Part shown: in pieces, positions 16,419-25,812 of the stretch
How positions within the stretch are numbered: position 1 is the first letter of the stretch
Layout of the letters: the number at the start of each line of letters is the position of its first letter
Source: an uncultured beta proteobacterium
GTDB taxonomy: Bacteria > Pseudomonadota > Gammaproteobacteria > Burkholderiales > Burkholderiaceae_C
DNA length: 33,900 bases
Assembly: GCA_903897005.1 (NCBI GenBank)
Contig: CAITZZ010000225.1
Span: 1 to 33,900, forward strand
Direction: 5' to 3'
Translations under genes and position numbers: made by a program
The notes under the pieces: model-generated
What the model was told of the DNA's origin: nothing
Database searches by the model: none
Seen by the model: only the letters and a program-made list of their open reading frames with translations

Positions 16419-18031
16419 GCGTTTTCACTTTCTCGTACCAGGAGCACGATGGGCAGCAGGCTGGCCGCCACCACCCACACTGCGGGCAGCGCGGCACGGT
16501 CCCACATACCTTCAGAAGTCATTTCAAAAATGCGCACGGCCAGCGTATCCCAGCCAAAGGGGCGGGTCAGCAAGGTAATGGGCATTTCCTTGAGAACTTC
16601 CACAAACACCAACAACATGGCGGCCAGCATACCGGGGCGCAGCAGGGGCAGATGCAACTGCCACAGGCTTTGCCAGGCGCCAAGGCCCAGTGTGCGCGCG
16701 GCCTGCTCCTGGTGCGGGGTGATGCGTTGCATGGCGCTGGACAGCGGTTGAAAGGCCACGGCCATGAAGCGCAACGCCAGCGCCAGTGCCAATACCAGCA
16801 CCGTGCCTTTGAGCGTGGGGACGTTCTGCCAACCCTGAGTTGCTGCCCAGTCCAGCCAGCGGCTGTCCAGCCAGGCCACGGGCACATACAGGCCCACCGA
16901 CAGCACCATGCCGGGAATGGCGTAGCCCAGGTTTGCCATGCGCACCAGCGGCGCCACCCAGGTGCCGGGCCAGCGTTTGCCGTGGGCCTGACGTTGGGCA
17001 TAGGCCAGTGCCAAGGCGGCAGCAAGCACGATCAGAGCGGTCATGCCAGCCAGCAAAAGGGAATGCCATACAAAGCCCCAGTAGCGGGCGTCCATGTCCA
17101 GTTTGGCAACCTGCACGGCCCATACCAGCAGTTGCACCAGCGGCACGATAAAGGCGGCCAGCAACACCAGGCCACAGGCCGCGGTTGCCAGTAACGCCTG
17201 CGCGCCGCGCAAGGGAATACGCAACTGGCTGTTGCTGCGGTGGCCGCTGTAGCGTTTGCGTGCGCGGGCGGCTTGCTCCACACCCATGAGCACCAGCACG
17301 GCCAGCGCCAGCAAGGACGCCAGTTGAGAGGCCACGCTCAGGTTGAACAGGCCAATCCAGGTTTTGTAAATGGCGGTGGTGAAGGTGTCCACATTGAAGA
17401 TGGCCACAGTGCCAAAGTCAGCCAGCATTTCCATTAGCGCCAGGCTCAGGCCCGCCACCACCCAGGGACGTGCCATGGGAATGGCCACACGCCAGAACGC
17501 CTGCACGCGCGACAGGCCCAGGGTCTGCGCGGCCTGCAGACACTGCATGCCCTGCGTCAAAAAGGCCTGGCGCGCCAGCAGGTAAACGTACGGGTACAGC
17601 GCCATGCAAAACACAATGGCCGCACCCGGGGTGGAACGCACCGAAGGCAGCGTCGCCTCGGGCCCCCACACGTGCCGCCACAGGGTCTGGATGGGGCCGC
17701 TGTAGTCCATCAGCCCCACATGCACGAAGGCCAGCACATAGGCCGGAAAAGCCAGCGGCAACACCAGCGCCGGGGCAAACAGGGCTCGGCCAGGAAACTC
17801 ACACATGGCCGTGAGCCATGCCAGGCCCACGCCCAGCACCACCACGCCCAGGCCCACGGTCAACGCAAGCACGGCCGTGCTTTTCAGCACGCCCGGCAGC
17901 ACGTAGGCGCGCAGGTGGTCCCAGACCTCGGGCTGCGAATCGGCCCAACTGGCCCCTACCACCAGCAAAGGCACCAGGGTGAGCGCTACCAGGGGGAGCA
18001 CCACCCACAAAATCCATGCGGGCAGTTTCAT
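16415..18031 (-). CDS. fbpB: Ferric iron ABC transporter, permease
   Basis: Two-domain permease of 538 residues, each half a binding-protein-dependent transport domain with about six membrane helices, as in FbpB/HitB. The two EAA-type cytoplasmic loops are seen as QAAQTLGLSRVQAFWRVAIPMARP (about residues 190-213) and EQAARTLGLGAWQSLWQLHLPLLRPG in the second half; these dock on the ATPase. The first helix is WILWVVLPLVALTLVPLLVV. Begins at ATG 18031, 43 bases after the binding-protein stop, and overlaps the ATPase gene by four bases. One polypeptide supplying both membrane halves is typical of this iron family. Confidence 0.9.
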   Translation of the reverse strand: MKLPAWILWVVLPLVALTLVPLLVVGASWADSQPEVWDHLRAYVLPGVLKSTAVLALTVGLGVVVLGVGLAWLTAMCEFPGRALFAPALVLPLAFPAYVLAFVHVGLMDYSGPIQTLWRHVWGPEATLPSVRSTPGAAIVFCMALYPYVYLLARQAFLTQGMQCLQAAQTLGLSRVQAFWRVAIPMARPWVVAGLSLALMEMLADFGTVAIFNVDTFTTAIYKTWIGLFNLSVASQLASLLALAVLVLMGVEQAARARKRYSGHRSNSQLRIPLRGAQALLATAACGLVLLAAFIVPLVQLLVWAVQVAKLDMDARYWGFVWHSLLLAGMTALIVLAAALALAYAQRQAHGKRWPGTWVAPLVRMANLGYAIPGMVLSVGLYVPVAWLDSRWLDWAATQGWQNVPTLKGTVLVLALALALRFMAVAFQPLSSAMQRITPHQEQAARTLGLGAWQSLWQLHLPLLRPGMLAAMLLVFVEVLKEMPITLLTRPFGWDTLAVRIFEMTSEGMWDRAALPAVWVVAASLLPIVLLVRESENA

Positions 18032-18074
18032 GCGAAGGGCTTGCTTGTCATACTACTCCCGAGCTTGCTTGAGC

Positions 18075-19094
18075 CTATTTGTAACCCGCGCGGTCCATGA
18101 GCCGGGTTGCGGCGGCTTGCAATTCACCGGCCTTGGATACGTTAATCACATTGGGCTTGAACGTGCCCCAGGCCTTGATCACCGAGTCGGCTTCCACCTT
18201 GGGGTTGGCGGGGTATTCCAGGTCTTTGTCGGTGTATATCTTCTGGGCAACATCGGAGGCCAGAAATTCGATGAGCTGCTGCGCACCCGCACGGTTTTTG
18301 GCGTGGCGGGTGATGCCTGCGCCTGATACATTGACATGCACACCGCTGCCGGCCTGGTTTGCCCAGAACAGGCCCACTGGAAAATTGGCATCGGCATCCA
18401 GCAGGCGGCCCAGGTAGTAGCTATTGGCAATGCCCACCTGGCATTGGCCTGCGGCGATTGCCTTGAGCAAGGCGGTGTCATCGGGGAACACCTCTGTGGC
18501 CAGGTTTGCCACCCAGCCACGCACCATGGTCTCGGTGCGGGCTTCGCCGTATTCCTGCGTCAGCATCGCGACCAGCGACTGGTTGTAGACCTTCTTGCTG
18601 GTGCGCAGGCACAGTTTGCCGCGCCATTTGGGATCGGCCAGGTATTCGTAGGTGGACAGATCAGAAGGTTTGATGCGCGCCTTGCTGTAAACGATGGTGC
18701 GCGCCCGCACTGAAAGGCCAAACCACTGGTTGCCTGGGTCGCGCAGGTGGGTTGGAATAGCCTTTTCCAAGGCTGGAGACTGCAGGGGCTGCAACAAGTT
18801 TTGCTGCGTGGCCTGCCAGAGGTTACCGGCGTCCACGGTAATCAGCACATCGGCCGGGGTGCTGGCACCCTCTGCGCCCAAGCGGGCCAACAAGGCTGCT
18901 TCGCTGGCGGTCAGCAATTGCACTTGTGTTCCGGTCTGGCGGGTGAACTGGTCCAGCAAGGGCTTGAGCAACTGCTCGTTGCGTGCGGAATACACCGTCA
19001 CGTGGCTGTTCTCGGAAGCGGCTGGCAGCCAGGCCAGCGCGGCTGCGAAAAGAACAGCGGTTTTGAAAAGTTGATCCAATCGGGAAGTAGCCAT
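18075..19094 (-). CDS. fbpA: Ferric iron periplasmic binding protein
   Basis: Periplasmic Fe3+-binding protein (FbpA/FutA type). 339 residues, with a signal peptide up to about residue 27 (LFKTAVLFAAALAWLPAASE). The mature part opens VTVYSARNEQLLKPLLDQFTRQTG, a family hallmark. CQVGIANSYYLGRL carries the adjacent tyrosines that bind iron in this family. A Cys pair (CLRTSKK, GQCQVG) may form a disulfide. I choose ATG 19094; GTG 19103 is three codons upstream and no clear ribosome site decides between them. First gene of the operon, with a Fur box about 40 bases upstream. Role is high-affinity ferric uptake under iron limitation (inference from family and regulation). Confidence 0.9.
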   Translation of the reverse strand: MATSRLDQLFKTAVLFAAALAWLPAASENSHVTVYSARNEQLLKPLLDQFTRQTGTQVQLLTASEAALLARLGAEGASTPADVLITVDAGNLWQATQQNLLQPLQSPALEKAIPTHLRDPGNQWFGLSVRARTIVYSKARIKPSDLSTYEYLADPKWRGKLCLRTSKKVYNQSLVAMLTQEYGEARTETMVRGWVANLATEVFPDDTALLKAIAAGQCQVGIANSYYLGRLLDADANFPVGLFWANQAGSGVHVNVSGAGITRHAKNRAGAQQLIEFLASDVAQKIYTDKDLEYPANPKVEADSVIKAWGTFKPNVINVSKAGELQAAATRLMDRAGYK

Positions 19095-19133
19095 AACGAT
19101 CACAGGAGAGTGGAAAGAATACAGAGAGCATAT

Positions 19134-19160
19134 CGCAAATGCGAATTACTCTCATTTGCG
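19134..19160 (-). promoter_or_regulatory. Fur box upstream of fbpABC
   Basis: CGCAAATG (19134-19141) and CATTTGCG (19153-19160) are a perfect 8-base inverted repeat around 11 bases. Read on the minus strand the middle is AAATGAGAGTAATTCGCATT, very close to the classic Fur-box form with GAGAATnATTCGCATT. It lies 40-66 bases upstream of the fbpA start, in promoter position, so iron-loaded Fur should repress the operon. Confidence 0.82.
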
Positions 19161-19548
19161 AAAGATCAGACAATCATGGGTGACTTGGTGCAGTGCACAC
19201 GCCGGAAGCAGTTCCCCCAAGGCAAGACATAAGCAATGAGCTGCGTGGCGCAAGCCTTTTCCACATCGAAGCTGTGCTGACTGCTTTCGACAAGACCGGA
19301 GATTCGATTTCGGATGCAAAACTACCGCTTTTGCACAATGCGCAATCTCAATCAGTGCCAATAGCTGGGATCGGACTGGGGCACCCTAAAGCCGACGGTC
19401 GTGAATACCCACCGCTGCGTACCTGACTTACGAACTTTATCGGTGATCGGCAGCACTGTGTCTTCACGGTCACTGGTTAAGCTATCAGGAAGCATCTCAA
19501 CACCGGAGTTTTTAGCTGCTGATGCGAAGCGCATAAAATCACGCTTCA
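19161..19548. other. Gene-free stretch between Fur box and argD leader
   Basis: Nearly 390 bases of noticeably more A/T-rich DNA. Frames of up to about 77 codons exist on both strands but show no family pattern. A TAAAAT (19534-19539) is a candidate -10 for argD; no matching -35 was found. Confidence 0.5.
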
Positions 19549-19581
19549 ACGGCCCGCCATTGAACGGGCCGTCCTGTTTTT
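19549..19581 (+). terminator. Terminator-like hairpin in the argD leader
   Basis: ACGGCCCG (19549-19556) pairs with CGGGCCGT (19565-19572) around CCATTGAA, followed by CCTG and five Ts, then GGAG and the argD ATG at 19591. The T-run is on the argD-sense side, and no plus-strand gene lies upstream for it to terminate. It could be an attenuator or a 5' stabilising hairpin. Confidence 0.65.
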
Positions 19582-19590
19582 GGAGATCCT

Positions 19591-20804
19591 ATGAGCGCCG
19601 CCCCTTTCATTGAAGCAGCTTCGCCCCATGTCATGAACACCTACGGGCGCGTGCCGATCGCCCTCTCGCATGGCCAGGGTTGCCGTGTCTGGGACGTCAA
19701 TGGCAAGCAGTATCTGGACGCGCTGGGTGGCATCGCGGTCAACACGCTGGGTCACAACCACCCCCAGCTGGTGCCGGCGCTGCAGGACCAATTGAGCAAG
19801 TTGATTCACACCTCCAACTATTACCACATACCGAATCAGGAAGTGCTGGCCAAGAAGTTGGTGGAGCTCTCCGGCATGAGCAACGTCTTTTTCTGCTCCA
19901 CCGGGCTCGAAGCGAACGAGGCAGCGCTCAAGCTGGCGCGCAAGTTCGGTCATGACAAGGGCATAGAGCGACCCGAGATCGTGGTCTACGAGAAGGCGTT
20001 TCATGGCCGCTCCATCGCCACCCTGAGCGCCACCGGCAACCCCAAGATCCAGGCCGGTTTCGGCCCGCTGGTGGAGGGTTTCATCCGGGTACCGCTGAAC
20101 AATATGGACAGTCTTCGGGCGGCAACGCTCAACAATCCGAACGTCGTCGCTGTCTTTTTTGAAGCGATTCAGGGCGAAGGCGGCGTTCACGCCATGCATC
20201 TCGATTACCTTCAGGCCGTGCGCCAGTTGTGCGACGAACGTGACTGGCTGCTTATGATCGACGAGGTGCAGTGCGGCATGGGGCGCACCGGAAAGTGGTT
20301 TGCACACCAGTGGGCGGGTATCACGCCCGATGTGATGCCGCTGGCCAAAGGGCTGGGTTCCGGCGTGCCGATCGGTGCCGTCGTGGCCGGGCCAAAGGCG
20401 GCCAACATCTTCCAGGTCGGCAACCACGGCACCACCTTTGGCGGCAATCCGCTGGCCATGCGCGCAGGCGTCGAGACGATACGCATCATGGAAGAAGAAG
20501 GCTTGCTGGCCAACGCCGCGCAGGTCGGCGCACATCTGGCCGGTGCCCTGGCGCAAGCACTGAAGACTGAACTGGCTGCGGGCAGCGTCAAGGAAATTCG
20601 TGGCCAGGGCCTGATGCTGGGAGTTGAGTTGGCCAAGCCTTGCGCCGCGCTGGTGGGTCAGTGCGCCAGCAACGGTCTTTTGATCAGCGTCACCGCCGAC
20701 AGCGTGATCCGCCTTGTGCCGCCGCTGATTCTGAGCCGTGCCGAGGCCGATGAAATTGTGGGCATTCTGTGTCCGCTGATCAAGAAACACATCGCGGAGC
20801 AAGC

Positions 20805-20808
<4 letters not shown>
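19591..20808 (+). CDS. argD: Acetylornithine aminotransferase
   Basis: Class III PLP-dependent aminotransferase that converts N-acetylglutamate semialdehyde to N-acetylornithine in arginine synthesis (may also serve lysine synthesis). 405 residues. Blocks: HVMNTYGRVPIALSHGQG at the N terminus, LDALGGIAVNTLGHNHP, the phosphate loop FFCSTGLEANEAALKLARK, the KAFHGRS motif, LLMIDEVQCGMGRTGKWFA, and the PLP Lys at residue 253 in PLAKGLGSGVPIGA, then NHGTTFGGNPLAM. ATG 19591 with GGAG six bases upstream. It overlaps argF by four bases (ATGA). Ornithine/GABA aminotransferases are related, but the argF neighbour settles the role. Confidence 0.95.
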
Positions 20809-21746
<938 letters not shown>

Positions 21747-21751
21747 CGGCG

Positions 21752-21935
21752 GTCATTGCGTCCACTGATCAGATACGGGATGACGATGGGTTTGTCATTG
21801 CGGGCCACGACCCGCAATCCAGTGGTGGCGTGGCACTGGATCCCGGATCAAGTCCGGGATGACAAACTGGGGGTCCGGGATGACAAACTGGGGGTCCGGC
21901 ATGACAAACTGGGGGTCCGGCATGACAAGCGATCC
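21752..21935. repeat. Dispersed palindromic repeat, copy 3, with tandem expansion
   Basis: Left part has TCATTGCGGGCC...GACCCGCAAT and then GATCCCGGATCAAGTCCGGGATGACA, the same palindrome family as copies 1 and 2. From 21853 to 21929 a 21-base unit (core CCGGGATGACAAACTGGGGG) is tandemly repeated about 3.6 times. Units 1 and 2 read GGGATG, units 3 and 4 GGCATG. The array stops six bases before the stop codon of the monooxygenase on the other strand. Confidence 0.85.
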
Positions 21936-23123
21936 TCAACTGATTAAGCCAGGTCCCCGGTAAAGCCAGGGCACGTCGAGCAGGCGTTCGCCCAGAAGTT
22001 TCATGGCGGCGTCACGACCCCAGCGTATCAAGCCGGTGGCGTGAAATATCTGTCCGTTGCGAGTGGCGCGCGCCTGCACCCGGGCGTTGCGCTGCCAACG
22101 GGCGTTGGCGTAGCGTATCAGGGCGTCGGGCACCGGCAGAAGCTCGTCTTGCAGACATTGCGCCAGCGTCTGCGCATCCTCGATCGCCATGCCCGCACCT
22201 TGCGCCAGATACGGCAGCATCGGGTGCGCGGCGTCACCCAGCAGGGCAACGCGACCGCCCGCAAACTCATTGGCACCACGGGCCGGCGGTCGGATGCTCA
22301 AGCCCCACAAACGCCAGTGTTCAATGGCATGAATCAGTTCACGCAAGGGGGCACAGGTTTGCGCCATGCTGCGTCTCAGCTTGACAACATTGGCGGCATG
22401 ATCCCAATACTCGATGTCACCCACCATGTCTCCCTGCACCACAGCGACGACATTAAGCCAGTCACCGCCGCGCACGGGGTATTGCACCACGTGCAGTGAG
22501 GGACCCAGCCAGGCTGTGATGTGCTGGGAACGAAGTTTCGCCGGCAGTACTTTCTGCGGCACCATCGCCCGATACGCGAGATGCCCGGTCGCCACAGGCA
22601 CACCATCGTCAAGGAGTTGCTGGCGCACCCGGCTCCACAGACCGTCAGCACCGATCAGCAAGTCGGACTCGACCTGCTGGCCGCTCGCTGTCTGCATTTT
22701 CACGCCGCTGTCGCCCTGCTCGAAAGCGACCAGTTCGCTGTCCAGGTTCAACTCAACTTCACTGCTGCACTTCAAAGCCGTCTGCAGCAAGGCATGCAGA
22801 TCGGCCCGGTGAATCGTGGCGTAAGGTGCACCGTAACGCTGCACCGTCGTGGCGCCCAGGCGCAAGACACCGAGTTCTGCGCCAGAGCTGGCACTGCGCA
22901 CCTGCAAGTGCTCGGGAAAAGCGGCAACATCCCTTAAAGCATCACTCAGGCCCCAACCCTGAAGTACGCGCACGACGTTGGGCCCCATCTGGATGCCGGC
23001 ACCGACCTCGGTGAATTGCTGGGAACATTCAAACAGCCTGATCGTGGATCCCGCGCGCGAGCACGCCAGCGCCGCCGCCAGTCCGCCGATGCCACCGCCA
23101 ACAATAGAGATTCGTTTGCCCAT
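21936..23123 (-). CDS. FAD-dependent monooxygenase (salicylate-hydroxylase-like)
   Basis: Class A flavin monooxygenase (PHBH fold), 395 residues, the usual length. The N-terminal dinucleotide motif is ISIVGGGIGGLAAALACSRAG (GxGxxG about residues 8-13), followed by the DG motif in LLIGADGLWSRVR and the second FAD motif GRVALLGDAAHPMLPYLAQGAGMAIEDAQTLA. ATIHRADLHALLQTAL supplies the conserved Arg-Asp-Leu block. Closest in pattern to salicylate and 3-hydroxybenzoate 6-hydroxylases, so an aromatic substrate is likely, but it cannot be named. Ten bases after the aminotransferase stop on the same strand, so the two probably form an operon. Confidence 0.88.
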   Translation of the reverse strand: MGKRISIVGGGIGGLAAALACSRAGSTIRLFECSQQFTEVGAGIQMGPNVVRVLQGWGLSDALRDVAAFPEHLQVRSASSGAELGVLRLGATTVQRYGAPYATIHRADLHALLQTALKCSSEVELNLDSELVAFEQGDSGVKMQTASGQQVESDLLIGADGLWSRVRQQLLDDGVPVATGHLAYRAMVPQKVLPAKLRSQHITAWLGPSLHVVQYPVRGGDWLNVVAVVQGDMVGDIEYWDHAANVVKLRRSMAQTCAPLRELIHAIEHWRLWGLSIRPPARGANEFAGGRVALLGDAAHPMLPYLAQGAGMAIEDAQTLAQCLQDELLPVPDALIRYANARWQRNARVQARATRNGQIFHATGLIRWGRDAAMKLLGERLLDVPWLYRGPGLIS

Positions 23124-23133
23124 GGCCGATCGA

Positions 23134-24342
23134 TCAGAGTGCCTGCGCCAGACGCCCTATTCCCTCTTCGATTTTCTCCAGCCCGGCGGTGGCAAAGCTA
23201 AGACGCAGAGTTGACAAGTCAGGGTCGTGCGCAAAGAACGGTGCGCCGGGGACAAAGGCCACTCCTTTTTCAATGGCACGTTTGGCAAACTCCGCCGCAT
23301 TGCTGATCCTGCCGTCGGTGCCGGTCAGGCGGGCCCAGAAGAACATACCCCCCTGCGGCTGGTTGAAGGAAATGGCATCGCCGAGTTCACGGCGCAGCGA
23401 CTCGGCCATCACCTGTGCCCTTTCGGCGTAGGTTTTGCGCACCGCGGCCACCGCGGCGTCGAGCCGGTTCAAGCTCAGGTAGTGAGCGGCGATAGCCTGC
23501 GTCAGATTGCTGGTATGGGCGTCGCTGAACTGCTTGCACATCGTCGCGTTGGCCAGCAGTGCAGTCGGTGCAATCATCCAGCCGACGCGCAAGCCGGGTG
23601 ACAGAATCTTGCTGAAACTGCCGCAATGCGCCAGCCAGTCACGGCTGCCCGGAACGCCTTCACTCAATGCCAGCATGCTCGGTGGTGGTGGCTTGCCAAA
23701 ATAGAGCTCGCCATAGGGATCGTCTTCCACCACCAGGGTTTGCGTTTGCGCCGCAATCTGCAGAATGCGTTGGCGCCGCTCCAGGCTCAACGTGGCACCA
23801 CTCGGGTTGCCAAAGGTCGGAATCAGGTACACCAGTTTGGGCTTGTGCAGGGCAATCAATTTCTCCAACTGGTCCACATCCACGCCGTCGGCATCAATCG
23901 GCGCACCGATGATGTCCGCGCCATACAGGCGAAAGCACTGGATCGTGGCGAGAAAAGTGGGAGCTTCCACGATCACCTTGTCGCCAGGAGAAATCATGGT
24001 TTTGCCGATCAGGTCGAGCGCTTGCTGGCTGCCGGTGGTGACGATCAATCCCTCGGGTTTGACAGTGACGTTGGACGCGCTGCCGACGCCGCCCTTGGCC
24101 GCATAGAACCGGCTCACCGCTTCGCGCAAGGGCTGATAACCCTCGGTCGCGCCATATTGCAACACCGGACCTGGATTATTGGAGAGAACGGCGTCGGCGG
24201 ACATCCTGATGCCTTCGGCATCGAACAGCGCCGGATCCGGAAAGCCGCCGGCAAAACTGATGATGCCGGGCTTGCCCAGCAGTTTGAAGAGTTCGCGGAT
24301 GGCTGATGTCTCAATCGCGTTCAGTCGCTCGGCAAATTGCAT
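23134..24342 (-). CDS. PLP-dependent class I aminotransferase (LysN/MocR-type)
   Basis: Fold-type I aminotransferase of 402 residues, in the group with 2-aminoadipate transaminase and the catalytic half of MocR regulators; it has no winged-helix domain. Blocks: ISFAGGFPDPALFD at the N terminus, LQYGATEGYQPLREAVSRFYA, IVTTGSQQALDLIGKTMISPGDKVIVEAPTF, YLIPTFGNPSGATL, VVEDDPYGELYF, the PLP Lys in CGSFSKILSPGLRVGWM, and the C-terminal Arg in LSTLRLSFATAG that binds the substrate carboxylate. The substrate is unclear; aromatic amino acids or 2-aminoadipate are candidates. First gene of a pair with the FAD monooxygenase, divergent from nth. Confidence 0.87.
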   Translation of the reverse strand: MQFAERLNAIETSAIRELFKLLGKPGIISFAGGFPDPALFDAEGIRMSADAVLSNNPGPVLQYGATEGYQPLREAVSRFYAAKGGVGSASNVTVKPEGLIVTTGSQQALDLIGKTMISPGDKVIVEAPTFLATIQCFRLYGADIIGAPIDADGVDVDQLEKLIALHKPKLVYLIPTFGNPSGATLSLERRQRILQIAAQTQTLVVEDDPYGELYFGKPPPPSMLALSEGVPGSRDWLAHCGSFSKILSPGLRVGWMIAPTALLANATMCKQFSDAHTSNLTQAIAAHYLSLNRLDAAVAAVRKTYAERAQVMAESLRRELGDAISFNQPQGGMFFWARLTGTDGRISNAAEFAKRAIEKGVAFVPGAPFFAHDPDLSTLRLSFATAGLEKIEEGIGRLAQAL

Positions 24343-24413
24343 GAAAGTCTTTCGATGTTGGAGGATTGTCTTATGCTCCTATTATTATTCAGACCACGCT
24401 CACCGGGAAACGC

Positions 24414-25040
24414 ATGCAAGCCAGCGCCATTGAGGGATTTTTTGCCACTTTGAAGGCGGCCAACCCGACGCCCGTGACCGAGCTGGAGTACAGCTCGGTC
24501 TTTGAATTGCTGTGTGCCGTCCTGCTGTCAGCCCAGGCAACGGACGTCAGCGTCAACAAGGCGACGCGCCGGCTGTTTCCGCTGGCCAATACGCCCCAGG
24601 CGATGCTGGATCTGGGATTGGCAGGCCTGGAGAACTGCATCCGCACGATCGGCCTGTTTCGCTCTAAAGCAAGACACCTGCTGCAGACTTGCCAGATCCT
24701 CATCGAGCAGCACGGCGGTGTGGTGCCGCGCACACGCGAGGCGCTGCAGGCCCTGCCTGGTGTCGGCAGAAAAACGGCCAATGTGGTGCTGAACGTTGCC
24801 TTTGGCGAAGCAACCATGGCGGTCGATACGCATCTTTTTAGAGTTGCTAACCGCACCGGCCTGGCTCCGGGCAAAACGCCCTACGAAGTGGAACTGAAAC
24901 TGCTGGAGCGCGTACCGGCGGCCTATCTGGTGGATGCGCACCACTGGCTGATCCTGCACGGCCGCTATGTCTGCCAGGCCAGGAAACCCCTGTGCTGGCA
25001 GTGCGGCGTGCGTCCGTACTGCGATTTCAAGGACAAGTAA
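24414..25040 (+). CDS. nth: Endonuclease III
   Basis: DNA glycosylase/AP lyase that removes oxidised pyrimidines in base excision repair. 208 residues. Helix-hairpin-helix with catalytic Lys120 in LPGVGRKTANVVLN and Asp138 in VDTHLFRV, exactly the E. coli numbering when ATG 24414 is used; this decides the start over the open frame from 24366. The [4Fe-4S] cluster motif C-X6-C-X2-C-X5-C is complete in CQARKPLCWQCGVRPYC near the end. FELLCAVLLSAQATDVSVNKAT matches the conserved N-terminal domain. The last 14 bases overlap the end of btuD on the other strand. Confidence 0.96.
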   Translation: MQASAIEGFFATLKAANPTPVTELEYSSVFELLCAVLLSAQATDVSVNKATRRLFPLANTPQAMLDLGLAGLENCIRTIGLFRSKARHLLQTCQILIEQHGGVVPRTREALQALPGVGRKTANVVLNVAFGEATMAVDTHLFRVANRTGLAPGKTPYEVELKLLERVPAAYLVDAHHWLILHGRYVCQARKPLCWQCGVRPYCDFKDK

Positions 25041-25812
25041 CGACTGGCAAGGCGACCCACTGATGACCGAGCGCATGGATGGCGATGCGGCCGGCAAATA
25101 CCGCTTCCAGCGCCCGGTGCGTGGCTGCGTCAGCGCAAGCCCCTTGATGCGCCACCCTGCCCTGTGCCATGACGACCATCTGGTCGGCGTGCAGAGCAAA
25201 GGAGATCTCGTGCAGCACGCTGACCACCGTCTTGCCCTGTTGCACCAGCGCACGCACCACAGCCAGCCAGTCTGACTGATGCGGCGGATCCAGATTGGCC
25301 AGCGGCTCGTCCATCAGCAGCACCTGCGCCTGCACGGCCAGCGCCCGCGCCAGCAGTACCCGTTGGCGCTCACCGCCCGAGAGTTGACCAAGCGCGCGCG
25401 CGCGCCAGTCCCAGGCCTGGGTCGCGCGCAAGGCTTGCTCCACCGCGCGGTGATCGGCGGCACTAGGGCTGTCGAGCCAGCGCTGGTAGGGCAGCCGCCC
25501 CAGCATGGCAACATCCCAGACGGTCAGATCATCGCCGGTGCCCTCGTTCTGACCGAGCCAGGCCAGTTGCTGGGCGCGTGACCGGCCCGACACCTGCTGC
25601 AGTGGCTGACCCAGCAACCGGACCTCGCCGCTGTGCGGCAGCAAACCGGCCAGCACCTTGAGCAGGGTCGATTTGCCGGCACCGTTGGGGCCCACGATGC
25701 TGCTCCAGCAGCCCGCCGGGAAACCGATGCTGATGTCATGCAGAATCTCCACCTGCCCCAGGCTGGCACGAATCGACGTGCCTCCGATCGCCGTTGCGTG
25801 CAGCGTGCTCAT
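25027..25812 (-). CDS. btuD: Cobalamin ABC importer, ATPase
   Basis: ATPase of the BtuCD vitamin B12 importer, or of a FecCD-type relative. 261 residues from ATG 25812. Walker A GPNGAGKSTLLKVLAGL, Q-loop LAWLGQNEG, signature LSGGERQRVLLARALA, Walker B VLLMDEPLANLD and switch His in VVSVLHEISFAL. The start overlaps the btuC stop (ATGA, four bases); the open frame upstream lies inside btuC. Last gene of the riboswitch-controlled btuB-F-C-D set, which fixes the substrate as a corrinoid rather than iron-siderophore. Its final codons run 14 bases into the end of nth. Confidence 0.9.
   Translation of the reverse strand: MSTLHATAIGGTSIRASLGQVEILHDISIGFPAGCWSSIVGPNGAGKSTLLKVLAGLLPHSGEVRLLGQPLQQVSGRSRAQQLAWLGQNEGTGDDLTVWDVAMLGRLPYQRWLDSPSAADHRAVEQALRATQAWDWRARALGQLSGGERQRVLLARALAVQAQVLLMDEPLANLDPPHQSDWLAVVRALVQQGKTVVSVLHEISFALHADQMVVMAQGRVAHQGACADAATHRALEAVFAGRIAIHALGHQWVALPVVTCP

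Noticed and set aside
21853-21929. CRISPR-like array
   Set aside because: The 21-base units are directly adjacent with no spacers; a simple tandem repeat.
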